Assembly: GCF_009727055.1 (NCBI RefSeq)
Contig: NC_052359.1
Span: 14,165,372 to 14,229,371, forward strand
Source of the DNA: Benincasa hispida
Taxonomy: Eukaryota; Streptophyta; Magnoliopsida; Cucurbitales; Cucurbitaceae
Length of the DNA stretch: 64,000 nt
Direction of reading: 5' to 3'
This document shows, piece after piece, positions 47,131-59,219 of the stretch. The position numbers and the translations under genes are program-made. The notes under the pieces were generated by a model. It was not told where the DNA came from. It searched no databases and saw only the letters and a list, made by a program, of their open reading frames with translations. The first letter of the stretch is position 1. The number at the start of each line of letters is the position of its first letter.

Positions 47131-48280
47131 ATCTACAAGATTCCAGACTGAATTGAAGTACATCGATTCTATTTCGAGGTCTATGGCTTTTATCCACTGG
47201 TCTTTATCCACATCGTTTATTGCTTGTTTAAAAGTCAATGGATCCTTTAAGCCATCATTAGGTATGACGAATTGAGTTTCAGTTAAACCCATGTACCGGT
47301 CATGCTGTTGCACAACCCTCTCATTACGTCGAGGCATTCTCAACTCTTGAGAAGAATGTAAAGTACCAGTTCCATCAACAACTCTTGTTGAAAGACCTGT
47401 TCGATCTCTTGTTGATCTATCTGTAGTTTCTTTGGTTATCTCACATAATACTAGCTTACTGTAAGGTTGATGATTTTTAATGTGGTCTTTCTCTAGAAAT
47501 GTTACATTTGTCGACATAAATATTTTATCTTCCTGAGGATCATAAAAATAACCACCTTTTGTCTCTTTGGGATAGCCTACAAATAGGCATACCTTTGAAC
47601 GATGTTCCAAATTCTTTGGATTTTGTACCAACACATGTGCTGGACAACCCCAAATCCTAAAGTGACGTAAACTACCTTACATCCTCTCCATAACTCATAG
47701 GGTGTTTCTGAAACACTTTTCGAGGGAATTATGTTCAATATTATACACCGAAGTCCCTACTGCGTGACCCCAAAAAGAACTTGGCAACTAGGCATGACTC
47801 ATCATAGAACGAACTATGTCCAACAAGGTTCTATTTCTCCTTTCTATAACACCATTTTGTTGAGGTGTGCCAGGTGCTGTGATTGTGACTGGATTTCGTG
47901 TTCTATCAAATAGTCTTAGAATTTTAAGTTCATGTACTCACCACCTCGATCTGATCGAAGTGTTTTAATCTTTTGACTTAATTAGTTCTCAACCTCTGTC
48001 TTATATTCCTTGAACTTTTCAAGTGTATCAGACTTATGATGCATTAGATAAATGTAATCATACCTTGAATACTCATCGATCGGATCACAAAGATCTGAAT
48101 GTACCAACTCTAAGGGTTAATTGGCTCTAAGACCTTTTCTAGTAAAAGATATTTTGGTCATCTTACCCTCAATACAAGATTCACATGGTGGTAAAGAGCT
48201 ATCTTTTAACTTGTTTAGAAGTCTACTTTTAACCAATCTCCCAATCCTATTGAGATTAATATGACCTAGTTTTAATGCCA
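47128..48280 (-). pseudogene. Copia-2 integrase and RT linker
   Basis: Minus strand. The zinc-site Cys pair and start of the core read PPCESCIEGKMTKISFTRKG, then LELVHSDLCDP with the first Asp. About 16 residues that normally follow are missing before EYSRYDYIYLMHHKS. The second Asp is in IKTLRSDRGGEYM and the third acidic residue in GTPQQNGVIERRNRTLLD. The linker frame 47634-47128 reads KNLEHRSKVCLFVGYPKETK and then INDVDKDQWIKAIDLEIESM, leading into RT. Stops near 47695, 47990 and 48120. Confidence 0.85.
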
Positions 48281-48925
48281 AAGATAGGCATTTTGAGAAA
48301 TTTTTCGTTTCTTATTTTTCATTTCAATTGTTTTAAACATCTTTATATTTAAAACGGATTTTACCTCAGTTGATTTTAACATGTATAAGTTATTCTCTAG
48401 ATTTTCAGAACATACTACCTTTTGAGATAATAAACAGTTCATTATATTCAAAAGAAACTTTGTAATTTTGTTCTAGCAAACATCAGATAGAAATTAAATT
48501 CCTTTTCATAGAAGGAATGTAATAAGCTTTTTCAAGTAAAATGTATCTATCTCCAATAAATAACTTTATATCTCTCACTACTTTAGCCGAAACAACCTTT
48601 CCAGTCCCTACCTTAAAGGTTGCTTCACCTTCTGTAAGTTGTCTCCAGGAAATAGTTTCCTAAGCAATAGTACATATATGATTAGCTGCTTCTAAATCTA
48701 TTATCCAAGTTAACTTATCATTTTCCACCAAGCATGTCTCAATGACAAGTAAATCATATTTACTTTGTTGTGCTTTCTAGTCAAAAGCAAAATTGGGAGA
48801 TAAAGGACATTCCTTTGTTAAAACATAGTCTAAATCATCAATTGCTTGTATATTCGATTTCCAAGTTGATTTACCGTTAAAAGTGTCAGAAGTGAGTAAA
48901 TTTGAAGAATTCAACATGCTGAAAA
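48281..48925 (-). pseudogene. Copia-2 gag-protease deletion product
   Basis: Minus strand. Gag starts at about 48920 with MLNSSNLLTSDTFNGKSTWK and IDDLDYVLTKECPL, then within a few residues becomes KYDLLVIETCLVENDKLTWI and IDLEAANHICT, the protease active-site region (usual form IDSGATNHVC; here SG is changed). So most of gag, including the zinc knuckle, is deleted. The rest (FKVGTGKVVSAKVVRDIKLF, then YIPSMKRNLISI) is the normal protease tail. The element therefore needs gag from elsewhere. Confidence 0.82.
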
Positions 48926-50961
48926 TATAAACATATTCTAATTAGTGAATTACTTTTAAACCCAATCAGATTTTAGCAAAGTAATAATGTACCCAAATTT
49001 CATTATTTTATTTGCAATGATACTATAGTGAGTCAAAATAAGTGCTACTGAGGGGCAATCAAATACTCATTCACTAAAGCATGACATGACTAAATACTAT
49101 CTCCAAAATAACTCATATTCCAATAGTCATTTAGTTATCGTTTTCAATCAAAAACTTACTAACACTTAGTAATTTTGTAAGTGTAACCCTCCATTTTTCA
49201 GATCTCAAAGATTAACGGCCTCAATGATGCTACTGAATTAGAGAGTCAAAGTTAGGAAATGACCTAAGAAATCCTATCCATTTCTGGAGTTTGAGTTGAT
49301 CTGTATCCTATATTACAACCCTCCGAGGGAATAGCTGTGGTTAGCGACTAGCTAATGCCGACTTAAAGATGACAAGCAGCATGACATAGGTATCTAATGG
49401 TCCAAACTAACGAAAGAGACCGCAGGACACGTTGACACACATCCTTCACCCACTTACTATTAAATACTTCCCTTATTCACCTTGCTATTAACCCATGCAA
49501 ACACTTTCCAAATGGAGGTCACTTTCAGGGTGGCACGAAGCGTTGCACAGATCTCATGGTATGAACTCTTAGAGACGTGAGAGCTAAGAACAAAATATCC
49601 TATATGTGATTAATCTCCCACTGAAGTGTTCTATTTGTTTTTGGGTAAATATTTACTTAGGAATGTTCCGACTAATTAAACAACCTAAGTGTATGTAAAA
49701 AATAATTCCTAGTATAACTCTTACACCGAGATTTAACCTATGTTGTCTAGGTGATAAACCAATTTTATTGTCTTATAACACTCACACATGCTCATAAAAC
49801 TAGGGTTATTGACTTAGATGCCAGTTTGATTTCCAAGTAGGAGAAGTTCCGTAAACCGTCAACGTAAGTACCTCAACCTTAGACAAGATCTCCCCGGGTA
49901 AGTAAACAACTCTTATTTTACAAGTAATTGACCTATTCTAACTCTTAAAAAAGGCGATTGAACTGCACCGGTTAACCTTAGGTGAGTATGCATCTTACCT
50001 TTGCTATAGATTTTAAAAGTCTAGGTTATTTTATAACAATTATAAAATAAAGTATAACAATTATAACCCTAGAACATTCATCTATAACATGCATTCTTAA
50101 ACAAACAAGCTTTAATATAACATTTTTATTAAAACTAAGCATGCATACTATATACATTATAACACTTATAATATATATCAAATGCATGCTACATGTTTAT
50201 CCTATAGTGGGGTTTTAAAAAACCTATATGGCTTACTTTATGCACACATAATGAAACAATATCATACATCACATGCATATTACTTAAACAACACTAAAGT
50301 TGATCAGTTTTGGCATTAAAAGCAAACAAACAACTAATTTAACTGGACCCCTCGAACTGGCTTTAAACTCTTTGAACCAACCTGAACCGGCCAAAGTCCA
50401 CTTGAACCGGCTCAGAAACTCCAAAAATCGGGTTGAATCGATCAAATCAGCTCAACCAAGTCAATTGGACCAGTCCAGACCATCTACATCGGCTAGTCAA
50501 TGCGAGCAGGCAAAGTCAACAGATGATGGAGCCGGTCAACGCGTTGGCGGGTCGGGTCAGATGCAAAACGATCGGGTGTGCAAGGGGGTCAGACCGCGTT
50601 GAAGGCTGGCGCGTGCGGGGAAAACTCACCGAATTGGGTCGAATCGCTGGGTTCTCGGGTCTGGGAGGCAGAACTCAGGTCTAAGAGCTAAAATCGAGTA
50701 TGTACAGATTTTCTTCTCCAAATTGAAGCTGTCTTCTTTGTCAGAATCGAGCAATTATAGCCTAAAAACAACTCAAATGACTCTACCAAATTTACAGACC
50801 CTTTGCCACACATTAATGCTCATAAACATGTGAACAATTACAAATTTCAACAATAAATTAAAAGAAAACTAATGCCAAACCGTAATAAATCCACTTTATC
50901 TCACAATTCAATTAATATATAGAAAACCACCCACCAATATGCAATAGAACGTTATAAAGAT
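48926..50961 (-). other. Copia-2 long leader between primer site and gag
   Basis: About 2 kb without a convincing gene. A richer G+C stretch (50340-50690) carries repeated AACCGG and GTCAA motifs; frames of 80-100 codons on the plus strand there have no family features and oppose the element's direction. Long leaders are not unusual in such elements, but this one could hold an unrecognised insertion. Confidence 0.55.
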
Positions 50962-50973
50962 GCTCTGATACTA
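50962..50973 (-). other. Copia-2 primer binding site (initiator tRNA-Met)
   Basis: On the minus strand TAGTATCAGAGC, two bases after the 5' LTR end. It differs by one base from TGGTATCAGAGC, the standard site. Confidence 0.85.
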
Positions 50974-50975
50974 GT

Positions 50976-53159
50976 TGTTGGAACATAAAGAAAGCATACA
51001 ATAGCATAAATGAATGATCGATAATGTTCTAATTACATAAAACTAAGAATAAACATACATAAAGGGTTAGAAAATACAACCTTTGTAGAATCCACCGCAA
51101 TCCTCCTCTCTGAGCTCGATTGACACCACCAATGGTAAATCCTCACATTCTCCGGTTGAAGAACATGGTGGTGGGACCATTTTGTTAGTGAAGACAATGG
51201 AATTTCACTCTAGTAAAGTGGAAAGTAAAAAGATTTTGGTGGAAAAGTAAAGTCAAAAGTCAAAGAAGTATTAGTTCTTACACATTTCAAAAACCAAACT
51301 ATATAATGAAAAATTACCTACAAAATCCTATCTTGCATGTCTTCCACCTCAAACTCCACTAACATGTAATCTTTAGGTGTCAAGCTTGGAAGTGTCACTT
51401 CAAAGTCCACTTAGTGGGAAAATCCAACAATTGGATTTTTCCACTAACTAATTTAAAAAATAAATAAATCAATTTTTTATGAAAAAAATATTTTCATAAT
51501 TTAGAAAATATTTAAAAACAAATATCACATATTAAACTGTTTTTGACACCTAACTTTGATTAATCATATTAATCAAATTTAAAAAACACTTTCATGCTAA
51601 TGTTCAAGAATACTCTAAAAATACAATTAATTAATAAAATTAATTATTTAATTGTAAATTATATCTCATATAAAATACAATTTTTTCTAAAGCCCGAATT
51701 TGAACATTTCAAATTCTTACTTAACCTAATTCTTCAATTTTGTCTGTTGTGAGCTAACAAAGAGACCCGATGGACCTACAGATCATGGGCTCCAATGATC
51801 CGAGACTTGCCGGTCAAACTCTTTAACCTAGTTAATCAACATTCGTTAACTAAAAAGACTGTCCATTGTAGCCTGTAGTTGCACTCCCGTCATTATAGAT
51901 ATGTTATGTGTCAATTTGATATAACCATGATAAGTAAGTCAACCCTTCACTGGTTGTTCCTAATAACGGCTTGGTCATAAGCAGTTTTACCTTCGAGATT
52001 ACATTTTGCTCCTTAAGTCCCACTGATCCTCTAATGAACAATTGGGTTGTGATCCAATCACTAAACTGAGTCGACCGAGTGAGATTCAAAACCATTTAGC
52101 AGTCTTCGATCTGACATATTGGCCTTCCTAGCAGCTTTTGTTGAAAGAGAAATCTCCCAGACTTTGTTAACAAACTCCAGTTGTCTAAAAGTTCTTGTGT
52201 TACTTGCGATTGCAAGTTTCTTAGGTCACGTGACCTACAGCTCGACCTTCGCTTTTTGAGGCTTCCTCTACTCGTTTGGGATCATGTCTTCTTAGGGCTA
52301 CTATTTTGGATGTACTAAGGTTGAGAAAGAAACAGCCCCTTACTCACCTCTTTAACTTCTTTTTCGCCAGGTTTCATTCGATTTGTTGTGGATTGGATGA
52401 TGGAAAAAAAAAAAACAGATGTTGTAGATGAACTTCCCCAAGAAGAAGTTTAGTATATCATAGCTGGAGTCAACACTTAAGGGAACAACCTCTCTACTAT
52501 CCCTAAAAGCGGCTAGGAGTGAATACTGTCTTACACTCTATGTCCCCAGCGATTTACTCGGTCTTACCTCTGAAATGGGAGGCTTATTGAGTCGGCGTTG
52601 TTGAGTCAACCGTCACCCATTGCAAATCCAAGGATAATGTCGAATAAACAAAAGTTCGTAGTTAGCTTAGGATTAAGGTCAAGTTACCTAGGTCATCGCT
52701 TTGAAATAGTCAGTCTTAACTAGTAAACAACATTATAAAGTAAGATTGACTTATTTGTTGGTTCGATTTTTTGCAAACTCATTGCATAGGATGCCCCCAC
52801 TCCTCATGTCAATACATGAAAAAATCAGGATCACTTCGTTTGTAGCACTTTACAACAAATTGTAACAATTATAGAGTGGGCTGCATCCGATAATGTTACC
52901 AGAATAAGGTACCCAACATTATTCGTATACGATAGACGATTTTGGCTATTTACTGAACTTGATTCACTCTTATGTCTCCACATAAAGTTCATGTATTCAT
53001 ATAATAGCCATAGATCTTTAGTTTATTGGATTTAGACTTTACAATTGCAATTCACATATTCAATAATAGTTTTATTAAATAAACGTCAATAATATCTTTA
53101 TTGATAATAGAATATGTTTAACATGACAAACTGTGAGTTTTAGGACATACAACCCAATA
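50976..53159 (-). repeat. Copia-2 5' LTR, with a foreign insert
   Basis: On the minus strand it starts TATTGGGTTGTATGTCC (53159; TG changed to TA) and ends TATGTTCCAACA (50976). It matches the 3' LTR except for about 52070-52475, where roughly 400 bp replace about 70 bp of LTR sequence. Confidence 0.9.
52070..52475. other. Roughly 400-bp insert of unknown origin in Copia-2 5' LTR
   Basis: Sequence between GAGTCGACCGAGTGAG and GGAGTCAACACTTAAGGG has no counterpart in the 3' LTR, which reads across with about 70 bp of its own. The insert has a 12-A run (52409-52420), then a short frame (M-M-E-K-K-K, about 18 codons to TAG). No inverted ends or target duplication seen. It may be filler captured at a break, possibly from a transcript; the source is not recognised. 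Confidence 0.6.
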
Positions 53160-54463
53160 GAAAGAAAACAGTGTATCTGTTCCTAAAAGTATGACTCCGA
53201 AGAATGCCATTATAAAAGAGGCTCATAGTTTAACTTATGCTATGCACCCAAAAAGCACTAAGATGTATAAAACCTTGAAAAAGCCTTATTTGTGGCCAGG
53301 AATGAAATGTGATATAGATGACTATGTGGATAGATGCTTAATTTGTCAAACGACAGAGACCGACATGACTTCTAAACCCACTTTAGTGGCTGAATGGAAA
53401 TGAGAGCACGTTATGATGGATTTCTTCTTTGGATTACCCAGAACTCCTAATGGTTATGAAGAAATTTGGGTAATAATGGATAGGCTCACAAAGAGAGCCA
53501 GATTTTTGCCAGTTAAGGTAACATTTACTCTTGACAAGTTGGTTATGCTTTATGTAGATAAAATAGTGAGTCAGTATGGAGCTCCAGTATCAATAGTATC
53601 TGACAAGGATCTGAGGTTTACCTCAAAGTTCTGGCCAAGTTTGCAGATAGCTCTTGGAACTAAATTACACTTCAGTACAACTTTTCACCCCCAAACAGAT
53701 GGTTAGTCAAAAAGGACCATCCAGACAGTAGAAAATATGTTAAGGACTAGTATATTGCAATTTAAAGGAAGTTGGGATACAACAACAGCTACCCTTTCAG
53801 TTTTGGAATGGCACTGTACGAGACATTATACAAAAGGCCGTGTCGAACTCCAATCTATTGGAATGAGGTAGGAGAAAGGAAATTGATAGAACCAGAGTTA
53901 GCACAAGCTACCTCAGATAATGTCAAGCTAATTAGAGAAAACATAAAAGTAGCTCGAGACCGTCATAAAAGTTATGTAGACAAGAGAAGAAGAGAGTTAG
54001 AGTGTGAGGTTGGAGATCGTGTCTTTCTTAAACTATCCCCGTGGAAAGGTGTGTTACGCTTGAGCAGAAAAGAAAAGTTGAGCCTATGGTATATAGAACC
54101 TTATGAGATAATAGAACGGGGCGGACCATTAGCTTACAAATTAGCGTTACTTATGGAGTTGTCTCAGATACATGATGTCTTCCATGTATCTATGTTAAAG
54201 AAATATGTTCCAGACCCATCACATGTTCTTTTAGCACAACCAGTTCAGTTGAAAGAAAACTTAACTTACGAGGAAGAACCAGTACATATTCTTGACAAGA
54301 AAGAGTAGGTACTTCGAAACAAGACGATCCATTCAGTAAAAATACAATGGAGGAACCATGGGTTGGAAGAGGCCACCTAGGAGACAGGGATCAAATAAGG
54401 AGTAACTATCCCAATCTCTTCTTGTAGACAACTCAATTGAAATTTCAAGGATAAAATTTTTTT
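53160..54463 (+). pseudogene. Gypsy-1 integrase with chromodomain-like tail
   Basis: Resumes after Copia-2. The zinc-binding domain reads EAHSLTYAMHPKSTKMYKTL then DRCLICQ (HHCC). The core has MMDFFFGLPRTPNGYEEIW with the first Asp, RLTKRARFLPV, and VSDKDLRFTSKFW with the second Asp. The third catalytic Glu of the usual SERTIQ is Lys: after a TAG the text is SKRTIQTVENMLR (53707 on). A frameshift leads to 53772-54308 (YKRPCRTPIYWNEVGERKLI, VGDRVFLKLSPWKGVLR, IHDVFHVSMLKKYVPDPSHV), and then VLRNKTIHSVKIQWRNHGLE, the chromodomain-like end, after another stop. Not functional. Confidence 0.9.
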
Positions 54464-54480
54464 CCAAGGGGAAGGTAAAC
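54464..54480 (+). other. Gypsy-1 polypurine tract
   Basis: AAGGGGAAGG lies a few bases before the 3' LTR, the expected primer for plus-strand synthesis. Confidence 0.8.
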
Positions 54481-57049
54481 TGTAAACCCTAGAACTTGAT
54501 TTTCCGAATTAGCTTTGAAGTTCCTTTTGGTGCTTGTGAATTACGTAGGTTGTGTATATTTAATCTTTTTTTGTTAAGTTTGAAGTTAGTAGGTAAGTAA
54601 ATGAAAGAGATTTATTCTAAATATTTGAGCCCCAAATAGGAATGAACTAAGCTTTAGTTAAAAATTATTCTAAGTATAAACAGAAGAGCTTTCAGATGGA
54701 AAATAAGTGTTTCCAATACTTAATTTTTGAGAACTTGTTAAGGAAAAGAAGGATTACACATGGAGATGTGTGGCTTGAAGAGTGTATTGAAGAACCTTGG
54801 TGGTAAGCTTTAGGTGATGACCTTAGTGGGTCAGTCATGGAAAGGCTTGCTAGGGGAAGGAAGCTTGCAAGAAGAGCCTAGACGAGGAAGTGAATGTGCA
54901 GCTTTGGACGAGGAAGATTGGGTGTATAGGCAATGACCTCAGCGTGTTGCCTAGCTTGAGGCTAGCGATGGGCCTCATAGAAGGTTATTAACATTGGTGG
55001 AGGTGGCCAGGCATGCTGCTGTATGTCAAGGTGAAGCATCAAAGGAAAGTTGCTGCATAGGAGATGAGGTGAACTGGTGGCTAAGAGTCTTGTGAATGTG
55101 AAGGCTATACCTCTTCTATGTTGAGGTGCTAAGAGGAGTAAATTATTAAATAGATTAATGGGCTAAGTGGCAGAAGATTAAGCTTAAGACAAGAGTTAGT
55201 GGCATGAGCTGTCATTTGATTAAATAAAGAAAGAATGCAAAGGGAAGTATAAATTAGGCTTATAAAGAAGAAGCTAGTTTTACCATTTCTCTCGTGCAAA
55301 AGAAGAACTTTAGCAGCCAAATTGAAGCTTGATTAGTCTAGATGATGATCCAGGGCTGCTGTGAGGAAATTTCCACAGATTGATGGTGAAATCTTCAAAA
55401 AACTGAAGGTTGTTCTATTTTTTGGGTCCCCTTGAGCAAGCTATGAAGATAAGAGAATTTTGAGCTCCCTAAGAAAAATTAGAAGCTTCAATTTTGAGGT
55501 AAGGAAGTTTAAAGGATATGTATGAAGTTCATAGAAGGATGCTCTAGATTTTGAAAAATGAATTTTAAGTTATATATTTTGGAAGTTGAATATGGAATTT
55601 TTGTGTTGAATAAGCTGGTTGCTAGATATGTTGAAGAAGTAGGCAGCCGACGAAGGGTAGTGAGGGTTGGCGTTGAGTTGGTATGTCAGTGGGGGTTTTG
55701 TTGCATGCATCAGCTATAAGGCAAGCCCCTGTGTGTGAGTGAATGCCAAACTGTGTGTGTGTTGTTGCCGGTTGTGCGATGAAAGAGGCGCTCAGCGCAT
55801 AGGCATCATGCCTAGTGCCCAACACTTGTGCAGCCCTCAATGCATAGGTTGTGATGTTCAGTCCATACCTCTAGCGCTCGATGCCTAAGACAGTGGGTGT
55901 GCTTGAGCACCCACATCTAGTGTCAGCATGCTTGCTCAACTTCCATCGAGCTTAGTAGTATTCCTAAGTTTCCGAGGGCTTGGCATTGGCCTAGTCTTGG
56001 GATTCTAGTGTTGATAAGCTAGTGTTGAGTCCTTTAAGGAATACTAAGTTATTATAATGCATAAATTTGAATTCTAGGAAGGATGCAAAGAATAAGTTAA
56101 GTTAAGGAAAAAGTAATTTAAATGCTAGGTCTAGTTGAAATTATTTAAGCTCAAAGGTGTGCTAGTGACATTAATCAAGGGTTATTAATTTATGTTACAG
56201 GAAAAATGGTGATTGGAAAGGCGTACAACCCGTTGGGAGCTAACCAATGACTATGAGTGACAATGATTTATGAATGCTCTTCTGAATATGTTTCCAACAC
56301 ATATGTTTTATGAATGCTTTCCTTCAAATGTTTTTAATGCCCAATTTAACCAAAACAAGTTTTATGTTGAACGGCGGAAAAGCCGTTGCGCGCTAGCTTG
56401 TAGTTTAGGGGTCTCGTAGGGGTGCCCTTTTCGAAAACGGATATCGTTTCCCACAGAGCGGTAAGCTTTTTGGAACCCTAGTTTTGGAGTTTTCCCTAAC
56501 CTATACCTTACTAATAAAATAAAAGGAGCTTACCTTTTTCAGCTGCATTGCACTGCCGCATAAACAATGACTTATTTAGTATGAAGCAAAGTTTCCAAAG
56601 TATGTTAAAGCATGTGTACTACTTATTTGAGCTAGATGGTCCAATGTTTTCAAATTATGTTAAAGCATGAATTTCTTCTAAAGGAAGCTTATATGTTATT
56701 TTCCAATGAGATGTTAAAGCATGATTTCAACAGTAAAGCATTCCTAATGTGATTGTTTAGGCATTGTATGAATGATTTCTTATTTAAAATGATAAAGATA
56801 TTTAGAAAAAGACTAAAGGTATTTATGCACAAAGTATGTTTAATAAATGTATGTTTTTAGTACCCTAGTTATGAATTCCCTCTACTCAAGGAGATCAAGG
56901 TATCTGGGATCCTAATATTAAAGGAGATGAAGGTCTCCAGGGATTATAATATGAAGGTCTTTGGGACCCACTTTAGCATACACGAAGGCTTTAGGCTATG
57001 TGTTAGGGTGTTGTTAGCCTTTAGGGCATCTCTACGTGCACGTATGACT
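54481..57049 (+). repeat. Gypsy-1 3' LTR, first part
   Basis: Aligns with 22231-23456 joined to 38765 onward. It runs without the Gypsy-2 insertion, so it shows the empty site (GAGTTGGTATGTCAGTGGGG near 55675). It carries a roughly 190-bp extra segment (56372-56565) and is cut at 57049 by a solo LTR. Confidence 0.9.
56372..56565. other. Roughly 190-bp insert in Gypsy-1 3' LTR, origin unknown
   Basis: The 5' LTR reads straight through this point (GTTGAATGCATGACTTATTT, about 39456); the 3' LTR has CGGCGGAAAAGCCGTTGCGC and so on in between. The insert is richer in G+C than its surroundings. On the minus strand it contains GCTGAAAAAGGTAAGCTCC, which looks like an exon end with a splice donor, so it could be a captured gene piece. 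CGGCGGAAAAGCCG near one end and GCCGCATAAAC near the other are not clear inverted repeats. Confidence 0.6.
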
Positions 57050-59219
57050 TGTTAAGATGTATGCCCTAAAGCCTCGTAGTTATATGTTATTTGAATCAAT
57101 GGTTGATTAGTTTTATATGCAATAATCCATTAAACAAAGATCCAAGATCATCCGATGTAACTTAAACATGTATGTGGAGACATGTAGGTGGATCATGTTT
57201 AAGTGATGATATAAATAGTCTGTAGTATATGGATAAGGTTAGGTGCCTTATCTTGGTAACGCTACGAATACAACTCGCTTTGTAGTTGTTACAATTGTTG
57301 TAAAGTACTATAAATGATCTGATCTTGATCATTCATGTGAGACATGTGAGTGGGGGTATCATATACAAATAGTTTGTATAAGATCAAACCACGAAATGCA
57401 TAGTCTCTCTTTTTAACTTCATTGCTAGAAGAGATTTATATTTCACCAGGATAACCATAGGTGACTTGACCTGAATCCTGAGTAAGTTGTGAACTCCTGT
57501 CTATGAGAGCAGTCCTTTGATTTGTATGGGTGAGAGTGGTCAGATCCGTTGACTCAATAAGCCTACCATTTTAGGGATTCGTCTGATTGGGGAGCTGGGA
57601 ACACAACTACACAAGAAGGAATTTACTCATTTTCTATTATTAGGCTAAGTAGATAAATTGCTATCTTAAGAGCTGATTCCGTGGTTTGAATAATGAGAAG
57701 CCTCATCTTCTCTTAGCTCAAAAGGGTTTAGTTATGTTGAACTATGACTAATTGTTCATTAGAGGAATCAGTGGTACTTAAGGAGTTATATGTAACTACA
57801 GGGGTAAAAGGGTCATTTAACCCAGCTATACTTACAAACAATTTCTAAAGGGTCAACACACTATTGATTGGTTATATCTAATGGACACAAAAAATATATC
57901 TATAATGCGAAGAGTGCAGTTGTCAGTCTTTAGTGAAGTGACCAGTAGTTAATGAATGTTGATTATTTTAATTAAAGAGTTTAACTAATTAATCAAGTAT
58001 CATTGGAGCTTCAATCTATAGTTCCATAAGATCCCTTTGTTAGCTCAATATGAATTAATGAGAATCAATTAATTTTGGTATAATTTGAATTGTTTAAATT
58101 AATTAATGAGAATTAATTGTATAAGATACAATTAAGATACATTATATAGTTTTATGAGAGACATAAATACTTGAATATGATTCAAATATTATTTATATGC
58201 ACATGATTCATATAGAAACCATATGTTAAAACTAATGTGAATATGATTCATATTAAATTTATATATAGTTTTATGAGAGAAATAAATATTTGAATATGAT
58301 CCAAATATTAATTATGTGAATATGATTCATATAAAAACTATATGTTGAAATTAATATGAATGTGATCCATATTAAATTTATATAGTTTTACGAGAGAGAT
58401 AATTATTTGAATGTGATTCAAATATTATTTATATGAATGTGATTCATATAAATACTATAGGTTAAAATTAATGTAAATATGATTCATATTAATACCATAG
58501 GTTAGTTGAGAGAATAACAAACTATATGTTATATTATATGTGATATAATATAAACTATATGTTATATGTTATATGTGATATAACATATAGTTTTTATTAT
58601 ATATATAGTTATATTATTTATTTAAATGGTTAATATATATTAATATTCAAATTTTGAATTTGAATTTAATTTAACAACTCCCATTCTCTCAAATTTTTTG
58701 GTTAAAAAATAAGGGAAGTTTGTTTCTCTCATCTCTCATTACTTGAAGATAGAAGAGAGAGGTTGTTCTTTTTCAAAAAGATCTATCTCTCTTATTGATT
58801 GATCTCTCTATGAAAGCCTCTAACAAAAAGATCTCCATTTGCCAAAATTATTCCAAGCGAGCCCATGAAACTCTATTGTGATTCTCACTTAAGAATAACG
58901 AGGAAGGTCTCGTGGTGGTGTCCTTTTCATTGTTGTTGTCGCTGCATTCGTGGTGCCAATTTTGGGAGATCAAAAGAAGCAGTCTGTGTTCGTGCTTGGG
59001 AAAGGAAGCGAGAAGACGGTATTCTTCAAGGATATGTGATATCCTATCTCTTATCCCTTTTCTCCTCTCTGTATTTTCTCAGTAGCAGCATGCTTAAGTT
59101 AAAAAATTTGTTTATTCATGAGTTTTTGTCGCTCTGAATTATGTCACACGTTATGTAAAATGAAATCTAGAGACTAATGCATCCAATTGCTTCTGCTATA
59201 GGGAATTTCAATCCCTTCA
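57050..59219 (+). mobile_element. Solo copia-type LTR (2.17 kb) in Gypsy-1 3' LTR
   Basis: Starts TGTTAAGATGTATGCCC and ends AATTTCAATCCCTTCA, with perfect 5-bp duplication TGACT (57045-57049, 59220-59224). The empty site is readable in the Gypsy-1 5' LTR near 39948. Shared landmarks with the LTRs of Copia-2, Copia-3 and 35055-37051 show one family. It holds a tandem array at 58130-58500. No internal genes remain; it is a clean LTR-LTR recombination product. Confidence 0.9.
58135..58505 (+). repeat. Tandem repeat of about 120 bp inside the solo LTR
   Basis: Three diverged units, each with TATATAGTTTTATGAGAGA, then TTGAATATGATTCAAATATT, a GATTCATATAAAAACTATAT-type segment and TTAATATGAATGTGATCCAT. 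The array is A+T-rich and explains part of this LTR's extra length. Confidence 0.85.

Larger units (their letters stand above)
43605..53159 (-). mobile_element. Copia-2: Ty1/copia element nested in Gypsy-1, minus strand
   Basis: 5' LTR 53159-50976, primer site 50973-50962, leader, truncated gag, PR, INT, RT, RNase H, polypurine-like sequence and 3' LTR 45543-43605, all on the minus strand. Flanking pentamers are AGAAG (43600-43604) and GAAAG (53160-53164), an imperfect duplication. Gypsy-1 pol resumes on the far side with integrase. Non-functional: stops, a gag deletion and an integrase deletion. Confidence 0.88.

Noticed and set aside
50300..50684. Two overlapping plus-strand ORFs (100 and 83 codons) in a richer G+C stretch
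   Set aside because: Low-complexity repeats, antisense to the Copia-2 leader, no homology recognised.
58865..59137. 90-codon ORF with Cys-rich start
   Set aside because: Lies in the last part of the solo LTR 57050-59219; no domain and no support as a gene.
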